Part shown: positions 11,208 to 20,900 of the stretch, in pieces
Numbering within the stretch: position 1 is the first letter of the stretch
Layout of the letters: every line of letters starts with the position of its first letter
Origin: Diphasiastrum complanatum
Lineage: Eukaryota; Streptophyta; Lycopodiopsida; Lycopodiales; Lycopodiaceae
Reading direction: 5' to 3'
Length of the DNA: 64,000 bases
Assembly (NCBI GenBank): GCA_029204225.1
Contig: CM055102.1
Span: 22,408,160 to 22,472,159 of the forward strand
Program-made: the position numbers and the translations under genes
Notes under the pieces: model-generated
Databases searched by the model: none
Seen by the model: the letters and a program-made list of their open reading frames with translations, nothing else
Told to the model about the DNA's origin: nothing

Positions 11208-12367
11208 GATTCTAATGTTTCTTCAACTTTTAGGTTTTGTCCTAAAGCACTTAGCACTCACTTTTCTCTCAACAAATGATAGATAAAGAGATCTATGAAG
11301 ATTTAGGACCCTAAAACACTTCTATCTTGAACCTAGATGGTTTCCAAGCATAGAAAGGAAGATTGAAACACATGCAACACTTTGCACACACTAAGAATGG
11401 ATTACAAAATCAAACCAACCTGAACACACTCTTGCTTAAGCTCTCAAACTTTCCAGCAAGTGACCAAATCAAGTTATGGTGTGAAGAGTTACTTGCATTC
11501 TTAGAAAATACCCAAAACTAGGATGCCAAGATTACCTAGTAATGAACAAACTTGATCAACATATGATCAACACACTAAGATATTGATTCAACCTGTAAAA
11601 CCACATGTAAACCACACTTCTAAAAGTTTATAAACTCCAGCAAGTGATAAATACAAGATTTAGAGGTGAATGAATGAGCACACTTAGTGAATCACAAGAC
11701 TAGCTTCACTATCTTGTCAAATCTTGGTGTTTAGATGTAGATCTAAGATCACTTCACATGAGAATGTTCCTCAACCTGTTAAGAACCTGAAAACACACTT
11801 GCATAATGGTTAACACCTTCCAGCAAATGCTCCAATCAAATTACATAAGGAGAGTTACTTACATGCTCAACAAAGTACACCAAAATTTATGCCAAAATTG
11901 ATGACAATCTTTACAATATGCTCTTCACAATGGAGCTTACAATATGTTCACCCAAAAAAGGGGATCTTTCATCCAAATGGGAGCTTTGCTCAGCCTTTAG
12001 GAGAATTACAACTCACTCAAAAGAGCATTTGTCATCCACTTAAGGAGAAGTTTCATCCACTTAAGGAGAGTGTTCATCCAAGAATGGAGATTGTCAACAA
12101 TAGGATTGAAAAGAACATTGTTAGTATTGAATATGCACAAGCCTCACAATCACAAATGATTAGGTGTTATGATCTGATCCAAAATAGTTTCTTTTCAGCC
12201 TCTGATCTTCAATAGACCTGAAATATGCTTTTGATCCACAAGTTCAACTCACAAAACAAAGGTTAGTAAGATTTGATCAACAAAGCAATGCAAAATCATG
12301 CTAGAACTTGATCAAACATCCAAATATCACCAAAAATGGAATACTTACTATGAATAGAAGCCAACCA
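11208..12367 (-). other. long untranslated leader of element N with internal repeats
   Basis: About 1.16 kb separates the primer site from the Gag start. It holds three imperfect repeats about 175-185 bp apart (near 11418, 11590 and 11772), each with AACCTG, then CACACTT, then CCAGCAAGTG or CCAGCAAATG. It also holds three short tandem copies of CATCCACTTAAGGAGA near 12030-12085. Leaders of such elements usually carry dimerisation and packaging signals. An antisense 108-codon frame (11889-12215) lies in these repeats and is not supported as a gene. Confidence 0.6.
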
Positions 12368-12379
12368 GCTCTGATACCA
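12368..12379 (-). other. primer-binding site of element N (initiator tRNA-Met)
   Basis: On the minus strand TGGTATCAGAGC begins immediately after the CA end of the 5' LTR. This 12-mer is the standard plant initiator tRNA-Met complement. Confidence 0.95.
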
Positions 12380-13026
12380 TGTGAAAAATACAGATCCTAA
12401 GTGGATCTAAACTCCAAGATCATTGGCTTGAATGCTTGCACTCCAAACTACATAAGCTAGGAATTGGCAACACATTCTATGCTACCTAGAATGCAAAGAA
12501 CTTGATCAAAAAGCATTTATCACAAATGGAAACTTCCATAAACATCAAGTGCGGCCCAAAATAGCATTATACAGTCCATAATACATCAGCCTACCACTTT
12601 TGGAAAGCACCTAAGATCATACACACAAAGCTTGAACTCAATCACTACACAATGCCAACAATGGAAGGAGAACCCAATAGAAAAATCTCTCATTAAGCAA
12701 ATGAATACAATGGATCTGCTCCAACCTGTTTCTCCACGGCCTACCTGCTATATATAGCTGAGAGAGATGACTCTCTCTCCTCTCTCTAGACCCTCCTTAC
12801 CTAAAATATGCCCTATATAGGTAAAATTGGCATATATGTCCAAAATACATGAAAATGGACTCATTTCGAAGGTCTTGAAGTTTGACACTTCTTCATACTG
12901 AAAAAATACACTTACTAAAAATATCTAGACCTGTTTCACACGTGTGAAAAGTCAGATCCTAAACTATGTGCCATTTTTAGCAATTTTGGCCTAAAACTAG
13001 ACAAGGAAATGTTGACAATTTTCACA
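12380..13026 (-). repeat. 5' LTR of element N
   Basis: This is the 647-bp partner of 7455-8101, with TG...CA ends, followed on its outer side by the second CAAGT (13027-13031). As the 5' LTR in the minus orientation it would hold the promoter; the TATATATAGC stretch is again present near 12749. Confidence 0.93.
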
Positions 13027-13031
13027 CAAGT

Positions 13032-13732
13032 ATGCAGTCTTCTCATCCACAATATGGATTTTTAGATCATGAGCCACTTCATACACAAATAACAAGCAAA
13101 TTGATGTATGTTTGACTACCATTGAGAAAGTGTCAATGTAGTCGATCCCATACTTCTATGAAAATCCTTTAGCAACTAACCTTGCTTTGTATCTGATGAT
13201 TTATCCATTAGGACCTGTTTTGGTCTTGTAGATCCACTTGCATTTGATTGATTTTCTGCCATCAGGTATAGGTGCAAGTGTCCATACATTTTTCTTATGC
13301 ATGGATGACATTTCGTCCTCCACTGCCTGAATCTAGCGATCTTTATCTGGTCCATCAACAGCTTCCTAGAATGTTTGAGGTTCATCAGAGAAACCAGAAA
13401 ATTTGATGGTTGTATTAAAAAGATCCTGACCGTACTTTTTTGGTGGTTTACGTTGTTTGTCAGATCTTCTCACAGGTGGTTTTGAGTTCGATTCTGATTT
13501 GAGCTTTTCTGCTAGAATTTGAACTTGCGATTCGAGTTCATCATGCACTCGATCTTGACTTCCCTCTGAATCTGGTAACTCTCTTTCATCTTCTACTTGT
13601 TTTTCTTCTATCGTTGTTGGTAGTTTATAATAGTTTTTGAGAATTTCATAGCCGACTAGACCACTGTCCGCTATGTATTTTGTCTCATTAAATTTATATC
13701 TCAAACAATTTTTATCTTGCCAGTTTTGGGTA
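13032..13732 (-). pseudogene. copia A: integrase end, linker and reverse transcriptase start
   Basis: The minus strand reads from the end of the integrase (YKFNETKYIADSG) through a polar linker (SDKQRKPPKKYGQDLF) that separates integrase and reverse transcriptase in copia, then into the reverse transcriptase start (GLVAKGFS, HDLKIHIVDEKTAY). Frame shifts and stops are present near 13366 and 13195. The frame ends at the CAAGT where element N begins and resumes at 7449. Confidence 0.8.
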
Positions 13733-13734
13733 CA

Positions 13735-13917
13735 TAGACATGATAATATGACGAACGTAACTCAAATTCTACCAGAAAATATTGTGACAATTAAATGGAT
13801 AGAAATTCCACAAGTGCTTATACTATATTTATTGGAGGCGATCTTGTATCTTGGTTATCCAAGAAACAAGATATTATATCATTATCATCATTGTGAAGCT
13901 GAGTACATGAGGAGATT
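13735..13917 (+). pseudogene. copia RNase H fragment in opposite orientation
   Basis: On the plus strand a short RNase H segment is readable (STSAYTIFIGGDLVSW, SKKQDIISLSS) although its neighbours on both sides are minus-strand integrase of copia A. It replaces about 30 residues of A's integrase between PDKSPH and the VPKTGKIK segment. It is a small captured or rearranged piece of a related element with a stop at its start. Confidence 0.75.
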
Positions 13918-14704
13918 TATCTGGTATTCGAGATTTCAGAATATGATTCTGAAGATAATTTGATGTAGCCACTGCTTCTGCCCACAACTGTTTTGATGCT
14001 TTTGCATGAGCCATCATACACCTAGCATCTTCCATAAGTGTACAATTCCTTCGTTCAGCTATTTCATTGTACTGAGGTGTCTAAGATGCAGTCTTCATGT
14101 GCATAATACCTCGATCAGTATAGTAAGCCTTGAATTCGTTGGAAACGTACTCACCTCCACGATCTCTGTGAATCTGCTTCAACTTATTGTCTATCTGCTT
14201 CTCAGCCCAATTCATATACTCAATGAATTTCTCAAAAGCTTCAAATTTTGTACGAATAAAGTATATCACAACGAACTTGCAAAAGTCATCAATAAATGTA
14301 ATGAAGTACTTTGTATCACCCAACGACAATACTCCAAATGGTCCACAAATATTTGAATGCACAATTTCAAGTACCTTAGTTGCTTTATAAACATCCTTAC
14401 AAAAAGGTGTTCTAGTCATCTTGCCTTTAAGATAGGATTCGTAGGTAGTTTGAATATGTCTATTTGTGATTTTGACTCCTTGAATTATGTGGCTTTTGTT
14501 GGCTTGGTACAAGGCTTCCATGTTCATGTGACATAGCCTCTTGTGCCATAGTACATCTGTTGATTCCTGAGTTTGATTTGCTTGTTCGATTCTTGTTTGA
14601 ATGTTCAGGTGATATACGTTTCCTCCTCTGTTGCCTTTAGCAACTAGGTTATCAGAATCTTCCTCGAACAGTTTACAAGAGTTCTTAGTGAAGGTTACTG
14701 ACAT
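13918..14704 (-). pseudogene. copia A: pre-integrase and integrase
   Basis: The minus frame from 14704 carries the pre-integrase zinc region (VLWHKRLCHMNMEALYQA) and the integrase core with the first catalytic Asp region (EIVHSNICGPFGV, FITFIDDFCKFVV) and the second (HRDRGGEYVSNEFKAY). After a stop at about 14081 the third region is readable (QYNEIAERRNCTLMEDA, LWAEAVATSNYLQN). It would insert the element's cDNA into the chromosome. It is broken by the stop and by the inverted RNase H insert. Confidence 0.88.
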
Positions 14705-14826
14705 GCCTGTATCGACTATCTTAGCTATGGATAGAAGATCTTTGTCAAGAGTAGGGACATAGAGAACTTCCTCCAGTTTCTTGTCACCTTGATTCGTGTC
14801 CAGCCATAGTACACCAGTTCCATCAA

Positions 14827-15655
14827 CTACGTGCTTAGAACCATCCCCAAGTATAATGAATCTCGAAAAGTTCGTCTTCTTATACTAGACAAAATTCGTT
14901 TCAAGGAAACAAAGTGTGAGGTGGCTCCCGAATCAAGTACCATTTCTCGAATTGAATTTGTTGAATAGCATAGATCAGCACTAACATAGGCTACTGAGTT
15001 CTTTGTCGCCCTGTCTTGTGCTGCTCTGGAGCATTCTGCTTTGTCTGCGACATAGTTTGAATCTGAAGGTTCGCTTCGATTCTGCTCCTTTTTGTCTCTG
15101 GGATTCTGATAATAGTCTACTACTGCATGACCCCATTTATGACAATGAAGGCATTCAATCTTTCGGTTTAACCAACAATTTTGTTCTATGTGACCTAATC
15201 TTCTGCATCTGTTGCAGATCTTCTTATCACCAGAATTCTTGTGTTGTTTACCAGATTGTTGTTCATTTGTCTTAGACTCGTTCTTTTTAGACGACTCTCT
15301 CTTAAACTTAGACTTCTTAGAAGATTTATTCTTATGAGTAAATAGAGCATTTTCGGAATCGCCATTGTCGTCATAGCATTCACGAACTTCTACTTCTTCC
15401 TTAGCTGCGTCTATTGCCTTTTGAAGTGCCATTGTCGCATCTTTCGCCAAAAAGGTTCTTGTTGTGTGGAATGACTTGGGTAGGGCTCGAAGAAAATAAC
15501 TAAGCTGCTTTTCCTTAGAAATTGTATTTTTTGCACCAAAATTCTGCAAGAAAATAAACAAATCTTTAAATATTCACACAAATGTATTTAGGTCTTTACC
15601 GTCCCACTATAGGTAAGTCAATTGGTCTTCTAAGAACATGATCTGATTACGAGAT
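14827..15655 (-). pseudogene. copia A: Gag (partial) and protease
   Basis: The 244-codon minus frame carries the Gag C-terminal part, a Lys/Ser-rich stretch, two zinc knuckles (CNRCRRLGHIEQNC intact; CLHCHKWGHAVVDY with the last Cys replaced by Tyr) and the protease motif VLDSGATSHFV. Upstream, Gag is readable in broken frames to 15656, where it stops abruptly at the end of a foreign LTR. The N-terminal third of Gag was separated by that insertion and is not found in the window. Confidence 0.87.
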
Positions 15656-16179
15656 TGAGTATAAGAGAAGCTCCCTAAGATCCTACTTACAAGACAAAAC
15701 ACAATGGAAAACACACTATGGAGCAACCACCCAACCAAGTAGAAGCAACCAATCAACTCTAGAAGCTTCACCCCCAAGCCAAGGAAAAAGAAACATGAAT
15801 GTAGAGTGAAATCCTGGCAATAAATCCATGATCAAAATTAAGGGGTATGGTGAGTTTGGACGTCTTATATAGAGCCAAAACATCTTGGGCACATAGCCAT
15901 GCATAGCCCTATGTTCCCTATACATAGATTCACCTAGAATATAGTCCTATGCATGGACCAACTATTCATAGAATTTCTATTGATAACTCTACACATGCAT
16001 ATATTGTCTCATACCTTGTCTAAACTCCATTTAGTGTGTTATGAACCTCACAAGGATATTAGTTACTTTTGGGTCACATCCATTATCATGTGGCATAACT
16101 AACAGCTTGATTTACTGGAGTACCATGTATCCAAGGCTAGGAGTGTATTGAGTCTTACTTACAGGTCATGGACATAACA
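15656..16179 (-). repeat. 3' LTR of a minus-strand (gypsy-like) element
   Basis: On the minus strand this 524-bp block begins TGTTATGTCC and ends TTATACTCA, so it has TG...CA ends. It is preceded by a purine-rich tract (AAGGAGGGAAGAA, 16180-16193) and contains a TATA box, CTCTATATAAGACG, near 15861-15876. It abuts the Gag of copia A. The matching 5' LTR is not in the window or is not recognisable, so the exact left end is an inference. Confidence 0.65.
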
Positions 16180-16193
16180 TTCTTCCCTCCTTG

Positions 16194-16896
16194 AATTGCT
16201 TCTATCCTTAAAAGCTCTCTAAAAAGGAAAGAATTACAATTCCTTTAGCTTTCAATAACAATCGAAAAAATTATTATCCTTAGTCCGACTTTCATATCAA
16301 ACAAGTACTCAGAGATAATCTCTGCACTGGAGTACAACTCAGGTTTGAAAAAAGTACACTAGGCGATAATTTTTTGTTTGGGTTACATTCATCACAAATT
16401 AGTAACATCACCTTCATTTAAAACACTTACATGAAACACTGGGTGAAATAACCTAACTTAAGAAATTAAAGTTAAAGAAATAATAAAATAATTATAATTA
16501 CATTCTGAAATTATCCATAACTCTGACAAATAATTTATAAGCTTTCAGGTACAAATATCCTTAGAATCCAAATTCTAAGATATGATAATTCATTTATCTA
16601 GAATCTCTAGGAGAATCATTACGATAAAGAATAATTAAAACTCAACTCTGAGTATCCCAGATACTCTTTTGAGTTAAATGCTCCTGTTTCTAGCACCAAA
16701 TGCAAAAAAAATAGCATTCATTCATCTTAATAGACTTGTCTGTCTCCTAAGATAACTGGAGATCCAATCAAATGAAGAACTGTACTCAAGCATCTGTAGA
16801 CCATAAATTGTAGTAGAATAACATCCAGAAGATAAATTTAATTCTCTAACTGAAATGCGAGATATTCAAGTTCTATAAACCACTGGTAATTAAGAA
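16194..16896. other. AT-rich non-coding interior of the gypsy-like element
   Basis: No frame or domain is visible. It has the same AT-rich, stop-dense character as 20901-24111 and seems to be the same element interrupted by composite X. It would be the long region between integrase and 3' LTR. Confidence 0.45.
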
Positions 16897-16901
16897 TATA
16901 G

Positions 16902-17054
16902 TGTTAGAAAGTGTCAAGGCTATAGCCCTTGCACAACACTCTTGGAACACAAATGGACGGGTAGCTTAGTGGTAGAGCACCCCACCGAAATGGGGGAGGT
17001 CCTAGGTTCAATCCCTAGCCCGACCACAAACACCAAGTATAAAAACTTTTCACA
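16902..17054 (+). repeat. short LTR-like end of X containing a tRNA-like sequence
   Basis: The 153-bp unit begins TGTTAGAAAG and ends ACTTTTCACA, directly before TGGTATCAGAGCC. Its size is like that of miniature LTR elements. It does not match the 701-bp LTR at the other end apart from the last bases. Confidence 0.55.
16955..17026 (+). ncRNA. tRNA-like sequence (pseudo-tRNA or SINE-type head)
   Basis: The 72 nt fold as a cloverleaf. The acceptor is GGACGGG/CCCGACC with one A-A mismatch, the D arm is GCTT...GAGC with loop AGTGGTA, and the T arm is CTAGG/CCTAG with loop TTCAATC. The internal A and B boxes of a Pol III promoter are intact. The anticodon arm is faulty: there is an A-G mismatch at the stem end and C instead of U before the would-be anticodon GAA. 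A working tRNA is therefore unlikely. It lies 28 bp before the LTR end and primer site. Confidence 0.65.
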
Positions 17055-17066
17055 TGGTATCAGAGC
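17055..17066 (+). other. primer-binding site, left end of X
   Basis: TGGTATCAGAGC directly follows the CA end of the 153-bp unit on the plus strand. It faces the minus-strand site at 20183-20194. Confidence 0.85.
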
Positions 17067-17109
17067 CAAGTACAAGAGCATAATCCATTGATCTAAAAAA
17101 TCCAGCTAC

Positions 17110-17785
17110 AAACAAGGAACTTTTGAGACTCCAATAGAGAAGGATGTCCATGAATGATCTTTCATCACCTCTTAAAGGATCCCTTACAAGATGTTCCAAA
17201 TATGTGTCGATATACATGTAGCACACTTCAAAAATATACATCATGCCAAGCAATGGATTCCAAGGCATTTTGTGCACTTGAAGATACATCAATTAAAATA
17301 TTAATTGCATAAATAATGTTGCCAAAGACAACTTGCCTTGCTTGATCCATATGATTGAGCCTTGATGGCTCCATCTTGATACTCAAGATTCTTCTTGGAG
17401 TCCTTGGGTCTTGAGCTTGATTCTCCACTTGACTTGACTCCAAAACATCAATGAATTGAATAAGGTGTTGATCCAAAGGTGCTTCTTCAAGTTTACAAAT
17501 CTTTCACTCTTGAAAGATCACATTTCCACCATTGACAAATTCTTTGGTTGAAAACAAGTAGATTCTACAATCTCTACTTGAAGAGCAAAACACTGCCATT
17601 ATTCCTATCATTGAAATAGGATAATCTTTGGTCCTTGCATTGGAATGATCATGCACAAAGCATGTGGACACAAAGATTTTCAAAGCAAATGATGTTTCAT
17701 CTTTTATGACTCTATTCAAACTATTACAAAGATATTTATCCAATGAAATTGCTTGATCAACAATAAATGTAGATTTCAAAGCATC
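17110..17785 (-). pseudogene. X: unknown C-terminal coding region
   Basis: Three minus-strand frames (17779-17504, 17476-17228 and 17292-17110) follow the Gag-protease region. They have plausible protein composition but match no domain I know, and they are separated by stops or frame shifts. No integrase or reverse transcriptase signature is present. They may be a once continuous extension comparable in position to the extension in element N, but I see no clear sequence similarity between the two. Confidence 0.4.
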
Positions 17786-18481
17786 TCATTTTATTGTCTT
17801 GTCATACAAAGTAATAAACACCATGGATCTTAAAGGTAAGAAACAAGTCACCTCATGTCTACTACTACTTTCCAAAAAGTATTCAAAGATAGTAGACTCT
17901 CCAATTCTCACCACCCTTGCAAGATGCACACTTGAATGGACAATTTGCATGCAATTTGATGACTCGGCAATTGTCATTGAGGACTCCCTTGGAACTCTCA
18001 AGCTTTGACGCTGATCCTCAAGATCTTCCTCCTTTTGATGCTCCTCCTCAATGCAAGCAAGATCACACTTTGCCAAGATCTCCTCTTGAGTGATCTCCTC
18101 CTTTGCCAAGCTCATTCTTTCAAAAGCAACACTAGATTCCAACTTAAACAATCTTCCATGTTTAAATCCCTTTGCAATGCAAACATCATTCTTCAAGATA
18201 AAGCAAACATCATACTTAAAGTGGATGTCCAAACCACTTTCTAAGAATAGACCAACACTAAGCATATTCTTGGTGATTGATGGAACATGAAGGACATTTT
18301 CTAGATCCATGCATTTTGAGGATTCTAGACACAAAGAGATGGTGCCAACACCATCTATCCTACACTCTTCATCACTTGTAGTAAAGACAAACTTTTTAGA
18401 AGCATTGAAAGAGTGTAAGGTTGAGAAAAAGTCCTTTTCAGAAGACATGTGGGAGCTAGCCCCACTGTCGAATCACCAATT
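17786..18481 (-). pseudogene. X: protease-like region and unknown extension
   Basis: The minus strand reads WxFDSGASSHMS at 18481-18446, the copia protease active site, with a stop two codons before the Asp. The following frame (220 codons from 18448) has the protease fold body (DEECRIDGVGTISL, VLHVPSITKNMLSVGL) and then the start of the pre-integrase region (GFKHGRLFKLES). After that the sequence turns into a Glu-rich segment and unknown protein instead of integrase. Confidence 0.7.
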
Positions 18482-19414
18482 GTCTCTTAAATTGCTCTTG
18501 CTTGTTGGTGAGGATGTAGATGCCATCAAGAATACATCTACATCATCCTCCTCCTCCTCCTTTGCAAGGTTTCCTTTTTTGTCCTCCTTCACTTGTGCTC
18601 TTAGCCTCTTGTAGCATTCAGATGCATAATGCCCCTTCTTTCCACAAAAGAAGCATTTCTGCTTTGACTTGTCCTTTGAACTTGATGCATCATCCTCTTC
18701 TTTGGCCTCCTTTGGATGCTTCTTCTTTCCATTGGTCTTTCTTTTTGCCCTTGAATGAGAAATTGGATTTCTCATCACCATCCTGCAAAGACAAGGAACT
18801 CATCCTAGATTTTGCATGGAGCATCCTACACTCTTCAGCCAGTAATACACTGTGAAGTTTTTCTATAGTTGGCAAAGTGTCTTGGATGGAAAAACTTTGG
18901 ACCAAATTTGCAAAGTCATCTCCTAGACCATTAAGGACAATTTGTACAAGTCTCCATCATGAATCTTCTCTCCAATGGAAGCCAACCCCCTATTTAGAGA
19001 CTTGATTCTGAGTACATAATCGTGTGCACTCTCCTCACTTCTCCTCATGCTTTGCAAAATTTGATTTCTAAGCATAAGAACTCTAGAAGTGTTGCTAGAC
19101 TCATAGATTTATTTTAAAGACTCCCAAGCCTCTTTAGCACTAGTACAAGCTGATACTTCTCTCAACAAATCATTGCTCACATTCATCTTCACACAATGAA
19201 GTGCAAGCCTAGATCTCTTCTTGTATCTAGCTAACTCCTGTGCACCTAGAGGTTCATCTTCATATTCAATCAAGAACTCATAAAGGTCTTGGAGCACCAA
19301 GAGTGACTCCATCCTAACCTTCCAAATAGCATAATTTGTAGAATTCAACCTCTCACTAGCTTCTCGAAGGTATGCTCCAACAGATCCCATCTTACCAGTG
19401 ACTTCTACAAACAA
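18473..19414 (-). pseudogene. X: Gag with CCHC knuckle
   Basis: The minus strand encodes a copia Gag. The N-terminal frame from 19414 has LNSTNYAIWKVRMESLL and ends at KEAWESLK with a stop at 19109. The middle part is in broken frames, and the C-terminal part (18905-18473) has MVQSFSIQDTLPTIEKL and a CCHC knuckle CFFCGKKGHYASEC. It is the same broad Gag type as in N, D, E and F. Stops and frame shifts mean it is not expressed as one protein. Confidence 0.82.
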
Positions 19415-20182
19415 GAAATAGATTTGATTGACTTGAAACTCACAAAGGTCTCACACTTGCAGTGTTTCACTCAAATTTGATTTCTAATCCAACAAATGGA
19501 CTTATAATCATAGTTCTATCACTCCCTCACAAAGTTGGAATGAAGATAAGATGAAGTGAAAACTACTTTCAAACAAATCTTGCCAAGAAATGGATTTGAT
19601 TGTCTCTAGAAACTCACTAAGTTCTCTCTCTTGTAGTTTTTCACTCAAATTAGATTTCTAATCCAATAAATGGACCTATAATCTCAGTTCTAGCACTCCC
19701 TCACAAAGTTGGAATGAAAATAAGATGATGTGAAATCTACTTACAATCAAATCTTGCCAATTTTGGCTATTTTTTGACAAAAAAATGACTTAATCTCTTT
19801 CTTCCTTCTTGGTGTACTTTCAAGACCTGTTTTTAACCTTAATAGGACTTGAACTCAGGCTAGATTAATTAGATTTCATGAACAAATTCAAATCTAATCA
19901 ATGGCAAATGATCTTGGTAGATTATCCTAGGATCTCCACCAAAAATTACACCAACAGCTCACAAATTGAATTTTTTTGGATCAAATAAATACCATGCATT
20001 AAATTCAGGTTCAGAGGTGCCCACACATGTGGATAGTACGGATTTGGACCCCTACCAAGTTTGGGATCAAATCTCCTTACCAGAATCAAGATTCTAGTTG
20101 GCCCTCTCAATACTAGTTTTTAGCACCAAAACTTGCTAAAAATGGATTTGCATTAGATCAATGGCTTATGCTCTTGTACTTG
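19415..20182 (-). other. untranslated leader of X
   Basis: About 770 bp lie between the minus-strand primer site and Gag. They contain two imperfect copies of a block with TTGCCAA, ACTCACAAAG/ACTCACTAAG, TTTTTCACTCAAA, TGATTTCTAATCCAA and TGGACTTATAATC (near 19440 and 19610), about 170 bp apart. The layout resembles the repeated leader of element N. Confidence 0.5.
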
Positions 20183-20194
20183 GATCTGATACCA
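20183..20194 (-). other. primer-binding site, right end of X
   Basis: On the minus strand TGGTATCAGATC directly follows the CA end of the 701-bp LTR. It differs from the standard initiator tRNA-Met complement by one base (GATC for GAGC). Confidence 0.8.
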
Positions 20195-20895
20195 TGTGAA
20201 AGTACTGTACTTTAGGACCATAAATGGATCTACAAAAGATCCACAAGAGTGATTGGATGCTTGCTTAACAATCTATCAAAAAACTAGACACAAAAAAGTT
20301 GATCTAGATTGGCAATTTGACAAACAACAAGCATCAACAATCAAAAGCATTTATTAACATTGAAATCCAAGCACACATGTGTGTAATACAGGCTTTAGTA
20401 CGGCCTTCAACCTGAGAAACAAGTACAAATTGATTTGGTTTCATTTGGATCACAAAAACTCAATGTACATAGTGAACTAGCTTGAGATTGCCAATGAGCT
20501 CCAAAAATTTTCTATCTTCTCACTATGGGAGCTTGGAATACATAGCAAATTCGACTTCCTTCTTGAAGTTAGGTGGATTTCCAGCATGTGATAAGGAAGT
20601 TAACTCACCCTTCTTGCCCTAAAATGAAACCCTAGCCTAGATCCTAGAGTTATGCTTGGTAGGTAGCTAGTTGGTCAAATTTGCACCTTAAACTTATGTG
20701 TAGGTCCTATAAAGTAGGGATGACCACCAAATAGACATGACCAACTCTTTTGACTTGACCTAACCTACATTAGGAGTGGGTTGCCACGTCGCATCTTGGC
20801 CTTACATGTGTGAAACTCAATTATACACGATATTTACAATGTTCTACATGGTCTTTGATCAAGCTAGATTTGCCAAGTTTTGGTAATTTTTCACA
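20195..20895 (-). repeat. 5' LTR of X (701 bp)
   Basis: The block begins TGTGAAAGTA and ends ATTTTTCACA on the plus strand and borders the minus-strand primer site inward and TATAG outward. No second copy is present at the other end of X. Confidence 0.7.
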
Positions 20896-20900
20896 TATAG

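Larger units (their letters stand above)
7455..13026 (-). mobile_element. element N: complete non-autonomous copia-type LTR element
   Basis: This is a 5572-bp element on the minus strand with two 647-bp LTRs, a tRNA-Met primer site, a polypurine tract and a 5-bp target duplication. The only long frame is a Gag-containing protein of 1030 codons; integrase, reverse transcriptase and RNase H are absent. By eye the LTRs differ at one position (A in the left copy near 7618, G in the right copy near 12543), which indicates a recent insertion. It interrupts the reverse transcriptase of copia A. The structure resembles published non-autonomous LTR elements that keep only Gag, but the long extra region after Gag is not one I recognise. 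It must use enzymes from another copia element to move. Confidence 0.93.
16902..20895. mobile_element. composite element X with inward-facing primer sites
   Basis: A 3994-bp insert starts TG and ends CA and is flanked by TATAG on both sides (16897-16901 and 20896-20900). The left end is a 153-bp LTR-like unit followed by a plus-strand tRNA-Met primer site. The right end is a 701-bp LTR followed inward by a minus-strand primer site. The two leaders next to the primer sites match over about 40 bp in inverted orientation (CCAAGTACAAGAGCATAA). The body encodes only Gag, protease and an unknown tail on the minus strand. It has no integrase or reverse transcriptase. TATAG is short and AT-rich, so an origin from two separate insertions is still possible. 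Confidence 0.6.

Noticed and set aside
11889-12215. 108-codon plus-strand frame in element N's leader
   Set aside because: It is antisense, made partly of short tandem repeats, and has no domain.
16955-17026. Functional tRNA-Phe (GAA) gene
   Set aside because: The anticodon stem has a mismatch, the base before the anticodon is C rather than U, and the acceptor has an A-A mismatch.
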